Assembly: GCF_003124125.1 (NCBI RefSeq)
Contig: NZ_QCXQ01000006.1
Location: 55,066 to 119,065, forward strand
DNA length: 64,000 bases
Direction of reading: 5' to 3'
Source of the DNA: Levilactobacillus bambusae
Lineage (GTDB): Bacteria > Bacillota > Bacilli > Lactobacillales > Lactobacillaceae
The notes below the pieces were generated by a model that had not been told where the DNA came from, did not search any database, and worked only from the letters and a program-made list of their open reading frames with translations. Both the position numbers and the translations under genes were made by a program. Shown here in pieces: positions 9,561 to 16,756 of the stretch; position 1 is the first letter of the stretch, and the number at the start of each line of letters is the position of its first letter.

Positions 9561-9986
9561 GTGATAGCAATTGTTTTAACGAGTCACGGCGAATTTGCAA
9601 AGGGGATTTTACAATCCGCCACAATGATTCTAGGTGAACAGGAAAAGGTCGTTGCAGATATTTTCAAACCCGGGGAGGGACCGGAAGATTTGAAAAAACG
9701 GTTTGACCAATCCTTGGCAGAATTTGATGAAACCGATCAAGTCCTTTTCCTTTGTGACCTGTGGGGCGGAACACCATTTAATCAGGCCAGTCAGATTGTG
9801 GCACAAAACTCAGATCGAATGGCACTGATTACGGGTCTGAATCTGCCCATGCTCGTAGAATCATACACTTACCGGGACCAACCCCTAGATGAAGTGGTCA
9901 GCCACTTGGAAGAGGTTGGGCGCGAAGGAATTAAGCATTTAGATTTATCTAGTTTAAACGATGAAGAAGGAGACGATTTACTATGA
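9561..9986 (+). CDS. PTS mannose/sorbose-family EIIA component
   Basis: A cytoplasmic EIIA of the Man family (141 residues from the GTG start) that accepts phosphate from HPr. The phosphorylated His is in VLTSHGEFAKG (residue 9), and DLWGGTPFNQA is the second family motif. An ATG at 9537 extends the frame, but GGAGGT (9548-9553) would then lie inside the gene; GTG at 9561 has 7-nt spacing and starts at the normal family N-terminus. The stop overlaps the EIIB start as ATGA. In Lactiplantibacillus plantarum and many relatives EIIA and EIIB of this family are fused; here they are separate. Substrate is uncertain (mannose, glucose, fructose or sorbose). Confidence 0.9.
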   Translation: MIAIVLTSHGEFAKGILQSATMILGEQEKVVADIFKPGEGPEDLKKRFDQSLAEFDETDQVLFLCDLWGGTPFNQASQIVAQNSDRMALITGLNLPMLVESYTYRDQPLDEVVSHLEEVGREGIKHLDLSSLNDEEGDDLL

Positions 9987-10480
9987 GTTTAACCATTAAA
10001 TTAGCCCGCATTGATAGCCGATTAATTCATGGCCAAGTGGTAACCGGGTGGGCTCGGGTAGCTCAACCCAACCGGATCTTGGTGGTTGATGATACCGTTG
10101 CGCAAGATAGCCTGCAGAAGACGTTATTGAAGCAGGCGGCCCCAGCTGGAATGAAGGTAAACTGTATTACCGTTGAAAAGATGATTCAAATCTGGGGGGA
10201 CCCTAAGTTTGATGTCATTAAGGCACTTGTACTGACAAAGGGACCTGAGGCCATGGCAGAAATGGTTAAGGGCGGAGTATCAATTCCCGAAGTTAACGTT
10301 GGGAACATGACCTTTGAAGATGGTAAGACGGTCATTGCTTCTAACTTAGCGGTAAGCCAAGAAGACGTCGATGCCTTTAATTACTTGCATGATCAAGGGG
10401 TAAAACTGTCTCGGCAAATGGTGCCAGGTGACTCTGCCGTTGACGTGATGGATCTTTTGAAAAAGGCCGACTTAGAGTAG
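9983..10480 (+). CDS. PTS mannose/sorbose-family EIIB component
   Basis: A 165-residue EIIB that relays phosphate from EIIA to the sugar during transport by EIIC/EIID. The active-site motif IDSRLIHGQVVTGW places the phosphorylated His at residue 16. Length is typical for a stand-alone EIIB. Its ATG overlaps the EIIA stop by 4 nt, which suggests translational coupling. A 109-nt spacer with a stem-loop separates it from EIIC, so the soluble and membrane parts may be made in different amounts. Confidence 0.92.
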   Translation: MSLTIKLARIDSRLIHGQVVTGWARVAQPNRILVVDDTVAQDSLQKTLLKQAAPAGMKVNCITVEKMIQIWGDPKFDVIKALVLTKGPEAMAEMVKGGVSIPEVNVGNMTFEDGKTVIASNLAVSQEDVDAFNYLHDQGVKLSRQMVPGDSAVDVMDLLKKADLE

Positions 10481-10518
10481 GCTAAACTGAAATCGGTTCC
10501 ATAAATAACTTGTTAATT

Positions 10519-10568
10519 CACAATTGATTCGTTCAGCGAGGCGGGTCAGTTGGTTTTAAAAAATTGTG
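10519..10568 (+). promoter_or_regulatory. intercistronic inverted repeat between EIIB and EIIC
   Basis: CACAATT (10519-10525) pairs with AATTGTG (10562-10568) across a 36-nt loop. There is no U-run. It may be an mRNA-processing or stability element that sets the EIIAB to EIICD ratio; this is inference. Confidence 0.3.
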
Positions 10569-10589
10569 TGATTTGTAGGAGGGATTTAT

Positions 10590-11399
10590 ATGAGCGGCTT
10601 AGCGATCACCGGTCTCATTGTTGTAGCCTTCTTAGCGGGGGTTGACGTGATTCTGGATGAATGGGAGTTAGCCCAGCCAATCGTAGCTTGTACGTTGGTC
10701 GGCCTGGCTGTCGGAGACGTTCAAGATGGGATTCTATTAGGAGCCCATCTTCAACTGTTAGCACTGGGATGGATGAATATTGGTTCTGCCATTCCACCTG
10801 ACGCTGCACTAGCATCTGTTGTTTCTGCTATTTTAGTTTGTGGTCCAGCCCAAATGAGTATTCATAATGGGATTGCGATCGCGGTTCCGTTAGCTATTGC
10901 AGGTCAGGTCTTGAACATTTTTGTTCGGACCATCATCGTCTTCATGGCCCACTTAGTTGATAAGAAGGCTGAAAATGGGGACTGGCGTGGACTTGATCGA
11001 ATTCATTACTTTGATATGTGTCTTCAAGGATTGCGGATTGCGATTCCGGCCTATTTGGTGACCATTGTTAGCCCACAAACCGTTCAAAACACGTTGAACG
11101 CGGTGCCTAAGGTGATTACCAATGGTTTAGCCATTGCCGGTGGGTTTATCGTGGCCGTTGGGTTTGCCATGGTGGTTAACATGATGGCATCCACGGATCT
11201 ATGGCCATTCTTCTTCCTTGGTTTTGCTCTCGCTGCGGTCAAGTCACTGAACCTGATTGCATTCGGGATTATCGGACTCTGCATGGCCTTAATTTACATT
11301 CAGCTTTCACCACGGTTTGCCGTTGGTGATATTGATGCGGCCGCAACACCGGGTTCGAGTACGGAGGATGAAATTGACCGAGAGCTTGAAGATTTGTAG
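10590..11399 (+). CDS. PTS mannose/sorbose-family EIIC permease
   Basis: A 269-residue membrane component that forms the sugar channel with EIID. Several hydrophobic segments fill residues 5-245. The family motif LGAHLQLLALGWMNIGSA is near residues 50-67. The tail is acidic (STEDEIDRELEDL). ATG start after AGGAGGG. EIID begins 17 nt after its stop. Man-family EIIC/EIID pairs are also known receptors for class II bacteriocins in other species. Confidence 0.95.
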   Translation: MSGLAITGLIVVAFLAGVDVILDEWELAQPIVACTLVGLAVGDVQDGILLGAHLQLLALGWMNIGSAIPPDAALASVVSAILVCGPAQMSIHNGIAIAVPLAIAGQVLNIFVRTIIVFMAHLVDKKAENGDWRGLDRIHYFDMCLQGLRIAIPAYLVTIVSPQTVQNTLNAVPKVITNGLAIAGGFIVAVGFAMVVNMMASTDLWPFFFLGFALAAVKSLNLIAFGIIGLCMALIYIQLSPRFAVGDIDAAATPGSSTEDEIDRELEDL

Positions 11400-11416
11400 G
11401 AAGGAGGTAATGAATT

Positions 11417-12268
11417 ATGGCTGATAACGCAACAGTAACAACTCCAGAACGTAAACTAACGCATAAGGATATGGTGGCCTCATTTTGGCGGTCTGGCTTC
11501 TTTCAGGGATCGTGGAATTACGAACGGGTCCAAAATATTGGATTTTGCTTCCAATTAATTCCAGCTATTCGGCGGCTCTATCCGGATGATAAGCAGGGAA
11601 GGGCCGACGCCATGAAACGGCAGTTAACCTTCATGCAAATTACACCAATCATGGCTTCTTTAATCGGTGGAATTATGATGGCCATGGAGGAAGAAAAGGC
11701 CAACGGAACGGATATTGACGATGCAACGATTACCTCCCTGAAGGTGGGGATGATGGGCCCAATGGCTGGTGTTGGGGACCCCATTTTTTGGGGAACCATT
11801 CGCCCGGTTCTCGGTGCTTTCGCCGCTTCCTTAGCTTTAAGTGGGTTAGGAATCGTCGCTCCCTTAATATTTTTCATCGTTTGGAACGCCATTCGGCTGT
11901 CCTCCCGGTGGTACCTTCAGAAGATTGGGTATGAACAGGGGACTAACATCGTTGAAAACCTTGGCGGTGGCTTAGTTCAGAAGTTAACCATGGGGGCTTC
12001 CATTTTGGGAATGTTCATTATGGGGGCCCTGGTTCCTCGTTGGACCGCCGTTAACATGCCACTGGTTATTTCTAAGGTGACCACGGATGGTAAGACAACG
12101 GTCACAACCCTGCAAGATGTTTTTGATCAATTACTTCCTGGTTTAGCCCCATTACTATTAATGTTTTTCTGTTTATGGCTACTCCGGAAAAAGGTAAACG
12201 CCGTTTGGATCATCTTCCTGCTTTTCGCACTTGGGATCTTCGGATACTGGATCGGATTGTTCGGGTAG
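11417..12268 (+). CDS. PTS mannose/sorbose-family EIID permease
   Basis: A 283-residue EIID, found only in the Man family of PTS and essential for transport with EIIC. Typical landmarks are SFWRSGFFQGSWNYERVQNIGFC near the N-terminus (quoted as landmarks within residues 23-46), MGPMAGVGDPIFWGT in the middle and hydrophobic C-terminal helices. ATG start after AGGAGG, 17 nt from EIIC. A hairpin without a good U-tract follows before the DUF956 gene. Confidence 0.95.
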   Translation: MADNATVTTPERKLTHKDMVASFWRSGFFQGSWNYERVQNIGFCFQLIPAIRRLYPDDKQGRADAMKRQLTFMQITPIMASLIGGIMMAMEEEKANGTDIDDATITSLKVGMMGPMAGVGDPIFWGTIRPVLGAFAASLALSGLGIVAPLIFFIVWNAIRLSSRWYLQKIGYEQGTNIVENLGGGLVQKLTMGASILGMFIMGALVPRWTAVNMPLVISKVTTDGKTTVTTLQDVFDQLLPGLAPLLLMFFCLWLLRKKVNAVWIIFLLFALGIFGYWIGLFG

Positions 12269-12293
12269 ACTGACGTGGCAATGAGAGAAAAAT

Positions 12294-12330
12294 AACGGGG
12301 CAGTGCTGGTTTAGTGGTACGGCCCCGTTT
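12294..12330 (+). terminator. weak terminator or attenuator after EIID
   Basis: AACGGGGC and GCCCCGTT pair around a 19-nt loop and are followed by only a few T residues. Partial termination between the transporter genes and the DUF956 gene is likely. Confidence 0.5.
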
Positions 12331-12350
12331 AGGCAAAGGAGAACGAGATT

Positions 12351-13259
12351 ATGATGAACCAAAAATTAGTTGTCCGACAGGGGCACCTTAACCAAGAAGA
12401 ACTTTTTCACGCCCGGGCAAACTGCTTCCCGAGTGGATTTAAGTCAATTTACGGCACCATAGTACTGGGTGAAACCGGAATTGAATTCTTTGGTGGGGTA
12501 ACCGAATCGGTGGCCCAAATCCCATACGATCAAATTTCGTCGGTTCAGGTCCAAATCGTCGCCCGGCATTTCGTCCGTGGCTTTGCCGTCAACATGGTCG
12601 GGGGTGGTCGGCTCCGGTTTGTCGTGTCCCACGCTAAACGGGCCGTTCAACTTCTGGTTCATCAGTTACCGAGCCAAAAAATTATTTTACCCGCCTTTAT
12701 GCAAAAAAAGCAGGCTCATCATGACCTGCCCCTGCTGGATATTGAGCAGGGCGGGGTACAAAAATTTTATGTTGAAGTAAATCCGTCGTTTCGCTTCAAG
12801 TACCGGTTCCATAACCGGGAACAAACGCCTATCTTTCAGGTCCCCGTCCAAAACGTTGCTGATTTTTGGAACATGATGTTTGGTTGGCTGTTAAATGCGC
12901 CCACAACGTTTGCCTTTCAAACGCTGCGGGGACACTCAGTGACGGTTCGAAGACGGGTCAGCGTCATGTCCGGGAAGTATACCATTGAGGTTGACGGACA
13001 ATCCGTTGGGCACCTGGACAAGCACATGATTCATCAAAAACAGGTTTACGCGGCAACCTGGGATAACCAAGCCTATACCATCCAGTTTGCGCATGCGAAT
13101 ACCTATTTTTCGATGAGTGATGAGGCGGGCCATAAGGTGATGGGACTTCGCCGGGATCCTCAGCGGGGGGACTACTTCGTGCTGGCAATTGAGAATGAAG
13201 AAATGACCCCCGCCATGCTCGGGTTTGCCGTTGCCATATTAAATAGTTACAGTAATTAA
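12351..13259 (+). CDS. DUF956 family protein with large C-terminal extension
   Basis: DUF956 genes (called manO in some species) sit at the end of Man-PTS operons; their function is poorly known. Known members are about 115-150 residues. Residues about 1-125 here fit that domain (one beta-rich segment around EFFGGVTESVAQIPYDQISS, basic arginines, VSHAKRAVQLL). The protein then continues to 302 residues. The extra part (about 130-302) is beta-rich with short repeats such as YTIEVDGQSVGHLDKH and GHKVMGLRRD and a hydrophobic last helix, which resembles the LURP-one/tubby-like fold; this is a judgement by eye. There is no membrane anchor. ATG start after AAAGGAG. Confidence 0.7.
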   Translation: MMNQKLVVRQGHLNQEELFHARANCFPSGFKSIYGTIVLGETGIEFFGGVTESVAQIPYDQISSVQVQIVARHFVRGFAVNMVGGGRLRFVVSHAKRAVQLLVHQLPSQKIILPAFMQKKQAHHDLPLLDIEQGGVQKFYVEVNPSFRFKYRFHNREQTPIFQVPVQNVADFWNMMFGWLLNAPTTFAFQTLRGHSVTVRRRVSVMSGKYTIEVDGQSVGHLDKHMIHQKQVYAATWDNQAYTIQFAHANTYFSMSDEAGHKVMGLRRDPQRGDYFVLAIENEEMTPAMLGFAVAILNSYSN

Positions 13260-13304
13260 AAAAGCCTCGCTCCATCAGTAGTTCCTGACGGGGCGAGACT
13301 TTTA
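13258..13304. terminator. bidirectional terminator, Man-PTS operon / lrgB
   Basis: AAAAGCCTCGCTCC pairs with GGGGCGAGACTTTT with one or two mismatches. A/T runs on both sides let it serve the two convergent operons. Confidence 0.8.
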
Positions 13305-13312
13305 TGCGTTAA

Positions 13313-14107
13313 TTACATGAGGCCCATTAAATGAGCAAACGGTGGCACAACGAGGTCAACCACAATGGAGATGACAACCACGGAGATGGAAGCCATTGAT
13401 CCTTGGACGGAACCTAATTGGAGCGCCTTAGCAGAACCTACCGTGTGACCGGCAGTCCCTAACCCGAGACCCGCACCGATTGGATCGGCATTTAAGTGGA
13501 AAATCTTGATTAACCAGTTAGCTAACGCGTAAATAATGACGGCGTTTAAGATACATGCCATTGCGGTAACGGCGGCATTACCACCGATTGCCGTTGAGAT
13601 TGGCATGGCTACGGCAGTCGTGGCAGCTTGGGGAAGCATTGAAGCAATTCCCTGAGCGGATAAGCCAAAGAGCCGTGATAAGTAGTAAATGGCGTAAAGC
13701 GAGATAACCGTTCCAACGATGAGGGAAAGGAAAATTTCAACGAAGAAACGTTTAACTATGTCGTTCCGTTCATACAGTGGAACAGCAAAGGCAATGGTTG
13801 CGGGGTTTAAGAACCAGAAGATTAAATCACCGCCGGGTTTGTATGCGGACGTGTAAAAAGTTGCGATATCCGTATGGAAGCCCTTGGCCATCAGCCAGAG
13901 AACAAAGATTCCTAAGACCATTCCAACAAAGAGGGGTTGGAACAGGAAGAAACCGTTACTAATCTTAAAGAGCCATTGGCCAATTAAGAAGACAATAATT
14001 GACAAGAAAATACCAAAGTAAAGGTTCTTGCCAGGCACGACTGATAAAGCATCTCCGAGCCACTTAGCCCACGGATAGGTTGACGTTTGGGTTAATTCTA
14101 AAATCAT
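13313..14107 (-). CDS. lrgB: LrgB/CidB family membrane protein
   Basis: A 264-residue membrane protein of the LrgB/CidB family, linked to control of murein hydrolase activity and, in several bacteria, to pyruvate or organic acid uptake. It has seven or eight hydrophobic segments and the conserved stretch LPQAATTAVAMPISTAIGG followed by LGLGTAGHTVGSAKA. It is the second gene of a two-gene operon, 18 nt after lrgA. ATG start after AAAGGAT. Whether it acts in autolysis or metabolite transport here cannot be told. Confidence 0.9.
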   Translation of the reverse strand: MILELTQTSTYPWAKWLGDALSVVPGKNLYFGIFLSIIVFLIGQWLFKISNGFFLFQPLFVGMVLGIFVLWLMAKGFHTDIATFYTSAYKPGGDLIFWFLNPATIAFAVPLYERNDIVKRFFVEIFLSLIVGTVISLYAIYYLSRLFGLSAQGIASMLPQAATTAVAMPISTAIGGNAAVTAMACILNAVIIYALANWLIKIFHLNADPIGAGLGLGTAGHTVGSAKALQLGSVQGSMASISVVVISIVVDLVVPPFAHLMGLM

Positions 14108-14125
14108 AGGTCAAGATCCTTTCTA

Positions 14126-14575
14126 TTATTCAACATCTGTGCTGCGGTGTAAGACGTGCTTCCGTAACCACATAAAACCGTTTGTGGTGTAAGCTGTTAC
14201 GACCAACAGGATAATCGTGGACAAGATAATGACAATAATTAATTGCCAACCTTGTTGCTTCATAATGTCCAAGGAAGCGGCCAGCTGAATTCCAGATGGA
14301 ACGAATAAGAAGGCGATCAAGCCAATCATAAATTCAGCAAACTTCTTTACCATGTGAAGTTTCACAACGCCAGTAAGTAATAATAAGTATAAAAGCACGA
14401 GACCAATTACCGGGGTTGGAACAGGGAAGGAAGCTGGGAACAGTGGTGAAATTAAGCTTGATACGAATAGGATCGAAGCGAAAATCGCCATTTGGATTAG
14501 TACGGGACTATCCTTTTCTTCTTCCTTTACAGCGGAATTCTTATCAGTTTGGTTCTTAGCGTTTTGACTCATCAT
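14126..14575 (-). CDS. lrgA: LrgA/CidA family holin-like protein
   Basis: A 149-residue membrane protein with four hydrophobic segments (about 27-45, 52-70, 77-95, 108-130), the typical LrgA/CidA layout. The charged N-terminal 25 residues (rich in Lys and Glu) are longer than in many homologues. It is transcribed ahead of lrgB from a strong promoter. The start is either of two adjacent ATG codons, after AAAGGAG. No LytSR-type regulator gene is adjacent. Confidence 0.88.
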   Translation of the reverse strand: MMSQNAKNQTDKNSAVKEEEKDSPVLIQMAIFASILFVSSLISPLFPASFPVPTPVIGLVLLYLLLLTGVVKLHMVKKFAEFMIGLIAFLFVPSGIQLAASLDIMKQQGWQLIIVIILSTIILLVVTAYTTNGFMWLRKHVLHRSTDVE

Positions 14576-14663
14576 AAAAACTCCTTTCTAAAGAAAATAT
14601 AAATGTAGGGAAAGAATCAAGAAAGATCGACCAGATTACTTGACAATCTCCCCATCCAACCTA

Positions 14664-14692
14664 ATTATACGTTAACTTGCAACTCTGTACAA
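14664..14692 (-). promoter_or_regulatory. sigma-A promoter of lrgAB
   Basis: On the minus strand, -35 TTGTAC (14687-14692), a 17-bp spacer and a consensus -10 TATAAT (14664-14669). It lies about 90 nt before lrgA. Confidence 0.75.
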
Positions 14693-14788
14693 CGGTTTAC
14701 CTTTGAAAAATCACGGTGGGATCAGAGCCGGCTAGGATCAACGGTAATCTCACCTCCAGACCAATTCATTTAGCTTTCATTAAACGTA

Positions 14789-14817
14789 TTGTGTTAAGTA
14801 GGTTTGGTTTGTATAAT
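14789..14817 (+). promoter_or_regulatory. sigma-A promoter of tagO
   Basis: -35 TTGTGT (14789-14794), 17-bp spacer, consensus -10 TATAAT (14812-14817). It fixes transcription near 14824 and argues against a start codon at 14829. Confidence 0.8.
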
Positions 14818-14855
14818 TGATGTAACCAATGTTAAGGAAAGAGGATAACCCCAAT

Positions 14856-15974
14856 ATGATGAGATTTGAAATCATTGTGAGTTTGTTCGCCACAATGCTG
14901 ATTTCAGCTGTTCTGACCCCCTTTGTCAGGCAATTTGCCTTTCGAATCGGGGCCGAAGACAGGCCTAATAAGCGGCGTGTCAATAAGATCCCAATGCCAA
15001 CATTGGGTGGGCTGGCCATTTTCTTAGCCTTCACGTTTGCAACCATGTTTTTACTTCGCAGTCAGTTTCCTACCCAACAGTTATGGGGGCTTTTTGGTGG
15101 GGAACTCATTATCATTGCAACGGGAATGATTGACGATATCTATGAACTTAAGCCTAGGCAAAAGATGCTGGGAATTACATTAGCGGCCCTAGAAGTTTAT
15201 TTCTTTGCGGGGTTGCGGATGACCGAATTAACCATTCCCTTCGTTGGTAACTATCCCTTAGGTTGGTTAAGCCTACCGGTGACGTGGCTATGGATTGCGG
15301 CCATTACTAACGCCATTAATTTAATCGATGGGTTAGATGGTTTAGCAACGGGGGTTTCCATTATTGCTTTAAGTACCATCGGCATTACGGGGTACTTCTT
15401 TTTAACGGTGTCAAATACGTACGTGGTCATCATGATTTTTGCGCTGGTTGCAGCGTTGATCGGATTTTTACCCTATAATTTTTTCCCCGCCCGGATCTAT
15501 CTAGGGGATACGGGTTCCCTGTTTATTGGTTTCATGATCAGCTGTTTTTCCCTGTACGGGTTAAAAAATGCGACCTTTATTTCAATCATTATTCCGGTTG
15601 TTATTATGGGGGTTCCCATCACGGACACCGTGTTTGCAATGATTCGCCGGATTTTAAACCGGGAGTCCATTACCCACGCGGATAAGCATCACCTGCATCA
15701 CCGGCTGATGCAAATGGGGTTGACCCACCGGCAAACCGTTCTCGTCATTTACGGACTGGCGTTGATCTTTTCGTTTATTTCGCTCCTATACCCCATGTCC
15801 ACGATGTGGGGCTCCGTGTTACTTACCTTAGCGGTATTAGTCGGACTCGAAATTTTTGTGGAAACGATTGGATTGGTGGGCCCTGATCGGCAGCCGCTGC
15901 TAAACTGGATTAAAAAGATCGTCCAAACGTTTACCTCTCGAACCTCAAACGAAGAGCAAAAGCATAATAAGTAG
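14856..15974 (+). CDS. tagO: undecaprenyl-phosphate GlcNAc-1-phosphate transferase
   Basis: A polyprenyl-phosphate sugar-1-phosphate transferase of the TagO/WecA family. It moves GlcNAc-1-P from UDP-GlcNAc to the lipid carrier, the first step of wall teichoic acid and many polysaccharides. Ten or eleven membrane segments are visible, with the catalytic loops TGMIDDIYELKP, NLIDGLDGLATG, LGDTGSLF and HADKHHLHHRL. The frame opens at an ATG at 14829, only about 5 nt after the predicted transcript start. ATG 14856 has AAGAGG upstream and matches the family N-terminus, giving 372 residues. Monocistronic, with its own promoter and a very strong terminator. Confidence 0.93.
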   Translation: MMRFEIIVSLFATMLISAVLTPFVRQFAFRIGAEDRPNKRRVNKIPMPTLGGLAIFLAFTFATMFLLRSQFPTQQLWGLFGGELIIIATGMIDDIYELKPRQKMLGITLAALEVYFFAGLRMTELTIPFVGNYPLGWLSLPVTWLWIAAITNAINLIDGLDGLATGVSIIALSTIGITGYFFLTVSNTYVVIMIFALVAALIGFLPYNFFPARIYLGDTGSLFIGFMISCFSLYGLKNATFISIIIPVVIMGVPITDTVFAMIRRILNRESITHADKHHLHHRLMQMGLTHRQTVLVIYGLALIFSFISLLYPMSTMWGSVLLTLAVLVGLEIFVETIGLVGPDRQPLLNWIKKIVQTFTSRTSNEEQKHNK

Positions 15975-15980
15975 ACCTTG

Positions 15981-16044
15981 AACTAAAAACCAGGTTCCCA
16001 CATCCCTTTGGATCACAAGGGATGTGGGAACCTGGTTTTTAGTT
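15981..16044. terminator. very long bidirectional terminator, tagO / yigZ
   Basis: Twenty-eight-base arms (15981-16008 and 16017-16044) pair without a single mismatch around an 8-nt loop. The arm contains A5/T5 tracts, so both directions have U-runs. The right arm covers the last codons of the minus-strand gene. Confidence 0.95.
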
Positions 16045-16677
16045 TAGCTTGTAGGGGACCTCAGCAAAGTGATCCGTGCCTTCAACAAAGGTGACCTGAT
16101 TATTAAATCGGTTGCGAATTTGCTGCTTGAACTGCTCTACGGATTGACGATCAACGGAAACGTGAACGGTAACGTCGGTGGCATAGGATGTTTCTTCAAT
16201 GAGGACGTGGGCCTCATTCAGGTCGTAAACGAGTTGATCGTAACTGGAGTAGGGAATCGATAGTGCCAGCCGGGTTTGGGTCACGAGGTTCACTAAGCCG
16301 ACTGAGTCAATGGTTTGGGAGGTAGCGTTACTATAAGCCCGAATTAAGCCGCCAACACCTAACTTGACACCACCGAAGTAACGGGTAACGACTGAAATGA
16401 CATTATGGACCCGTTTACGTTTAAGAACCTCTAAGATCGGGACGCCCGCTGTGCCTGATGGCTCGCCAGCGTCGCTTTCCCGTTGGATCTGATCTTGGTC
16501 GCCCAGGACGTAGGCAAAACAATGGTGGTTGGCCTTCGGGTGGGCAAGCCGAACCTCATTAATGATTTGTTTAGCATCCGATTCATCCGTAATTCGGGCG
16601 ACGTAGCAGATAAACCGGGATTTTTTAATTTCTAGGGTGGTTTCACCTGGAGCGGTGATGGTGAGATTAAGTGGCAT
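16039..16677 (-). CDS. YigZ/IMPACT family protein
   Basis: A 212-residue member of the UPF0029/IMPACT family. The N-terminal domain shows the family motifs KSRFICYVA, HPKANHHCFAYVLG, SDAGEPSGTAGVPILE and TRYFGGVKLGVGGLIRAYS. The C-terminal domain (about 135-212) is the small alpha-beta domain seen in YigZ. The molecular role is not established; eukaryotic IMPACT regulates translation through Gcn2. Divergent from comFA, with 79 nt between them, an arrangement common in lactobacilli. Its stop codon lies inside the shared terminator. Confidence 0.9.
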   Translation of the reverse strand: MPLNLTITAPGETTLEIKKSRFICYVARITDESDAKQIINEVRLAHPKANHHCFAYVLGDQDQIQRESDAGEPSGTAGVPILEVLKRKRVHNVISVVTRYFGGVKLGVGGLIRAYSNATSQTIDSVGLVNLVTQTRLALSIPYSSYDQLVYDLNEAHVLIEETSYATDVTVHVSVDRQSVEQFKQQIRNRFNNQVTFVEGTDHFAEVPYKLN

Positions 16678-16756
16678 CAGCTAACCTGACTTTCTTTTTA
16701 AAATAATCGTCATTTCTCTAGCCGTTTACGAATTTAAGGGCGTAGGGAGTGATGAC

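Noticed and set aside
12964-13275. Minus-strand frame opposite the DUF956 gene
   Set aside because: A shadow of the plus-strand gene; no ribosome binding site and an Arg/Pro-rich, non-protein-like sequence. The same holds for the other antisense frames in groEL, pgk, uvrA and prfB.
13313-14575. Phage-type holin system
   Set aside because: The LrgA/LrgB pair is holin-like by name, but it is a standard chromosomal operon with its own sigma-A promoter.
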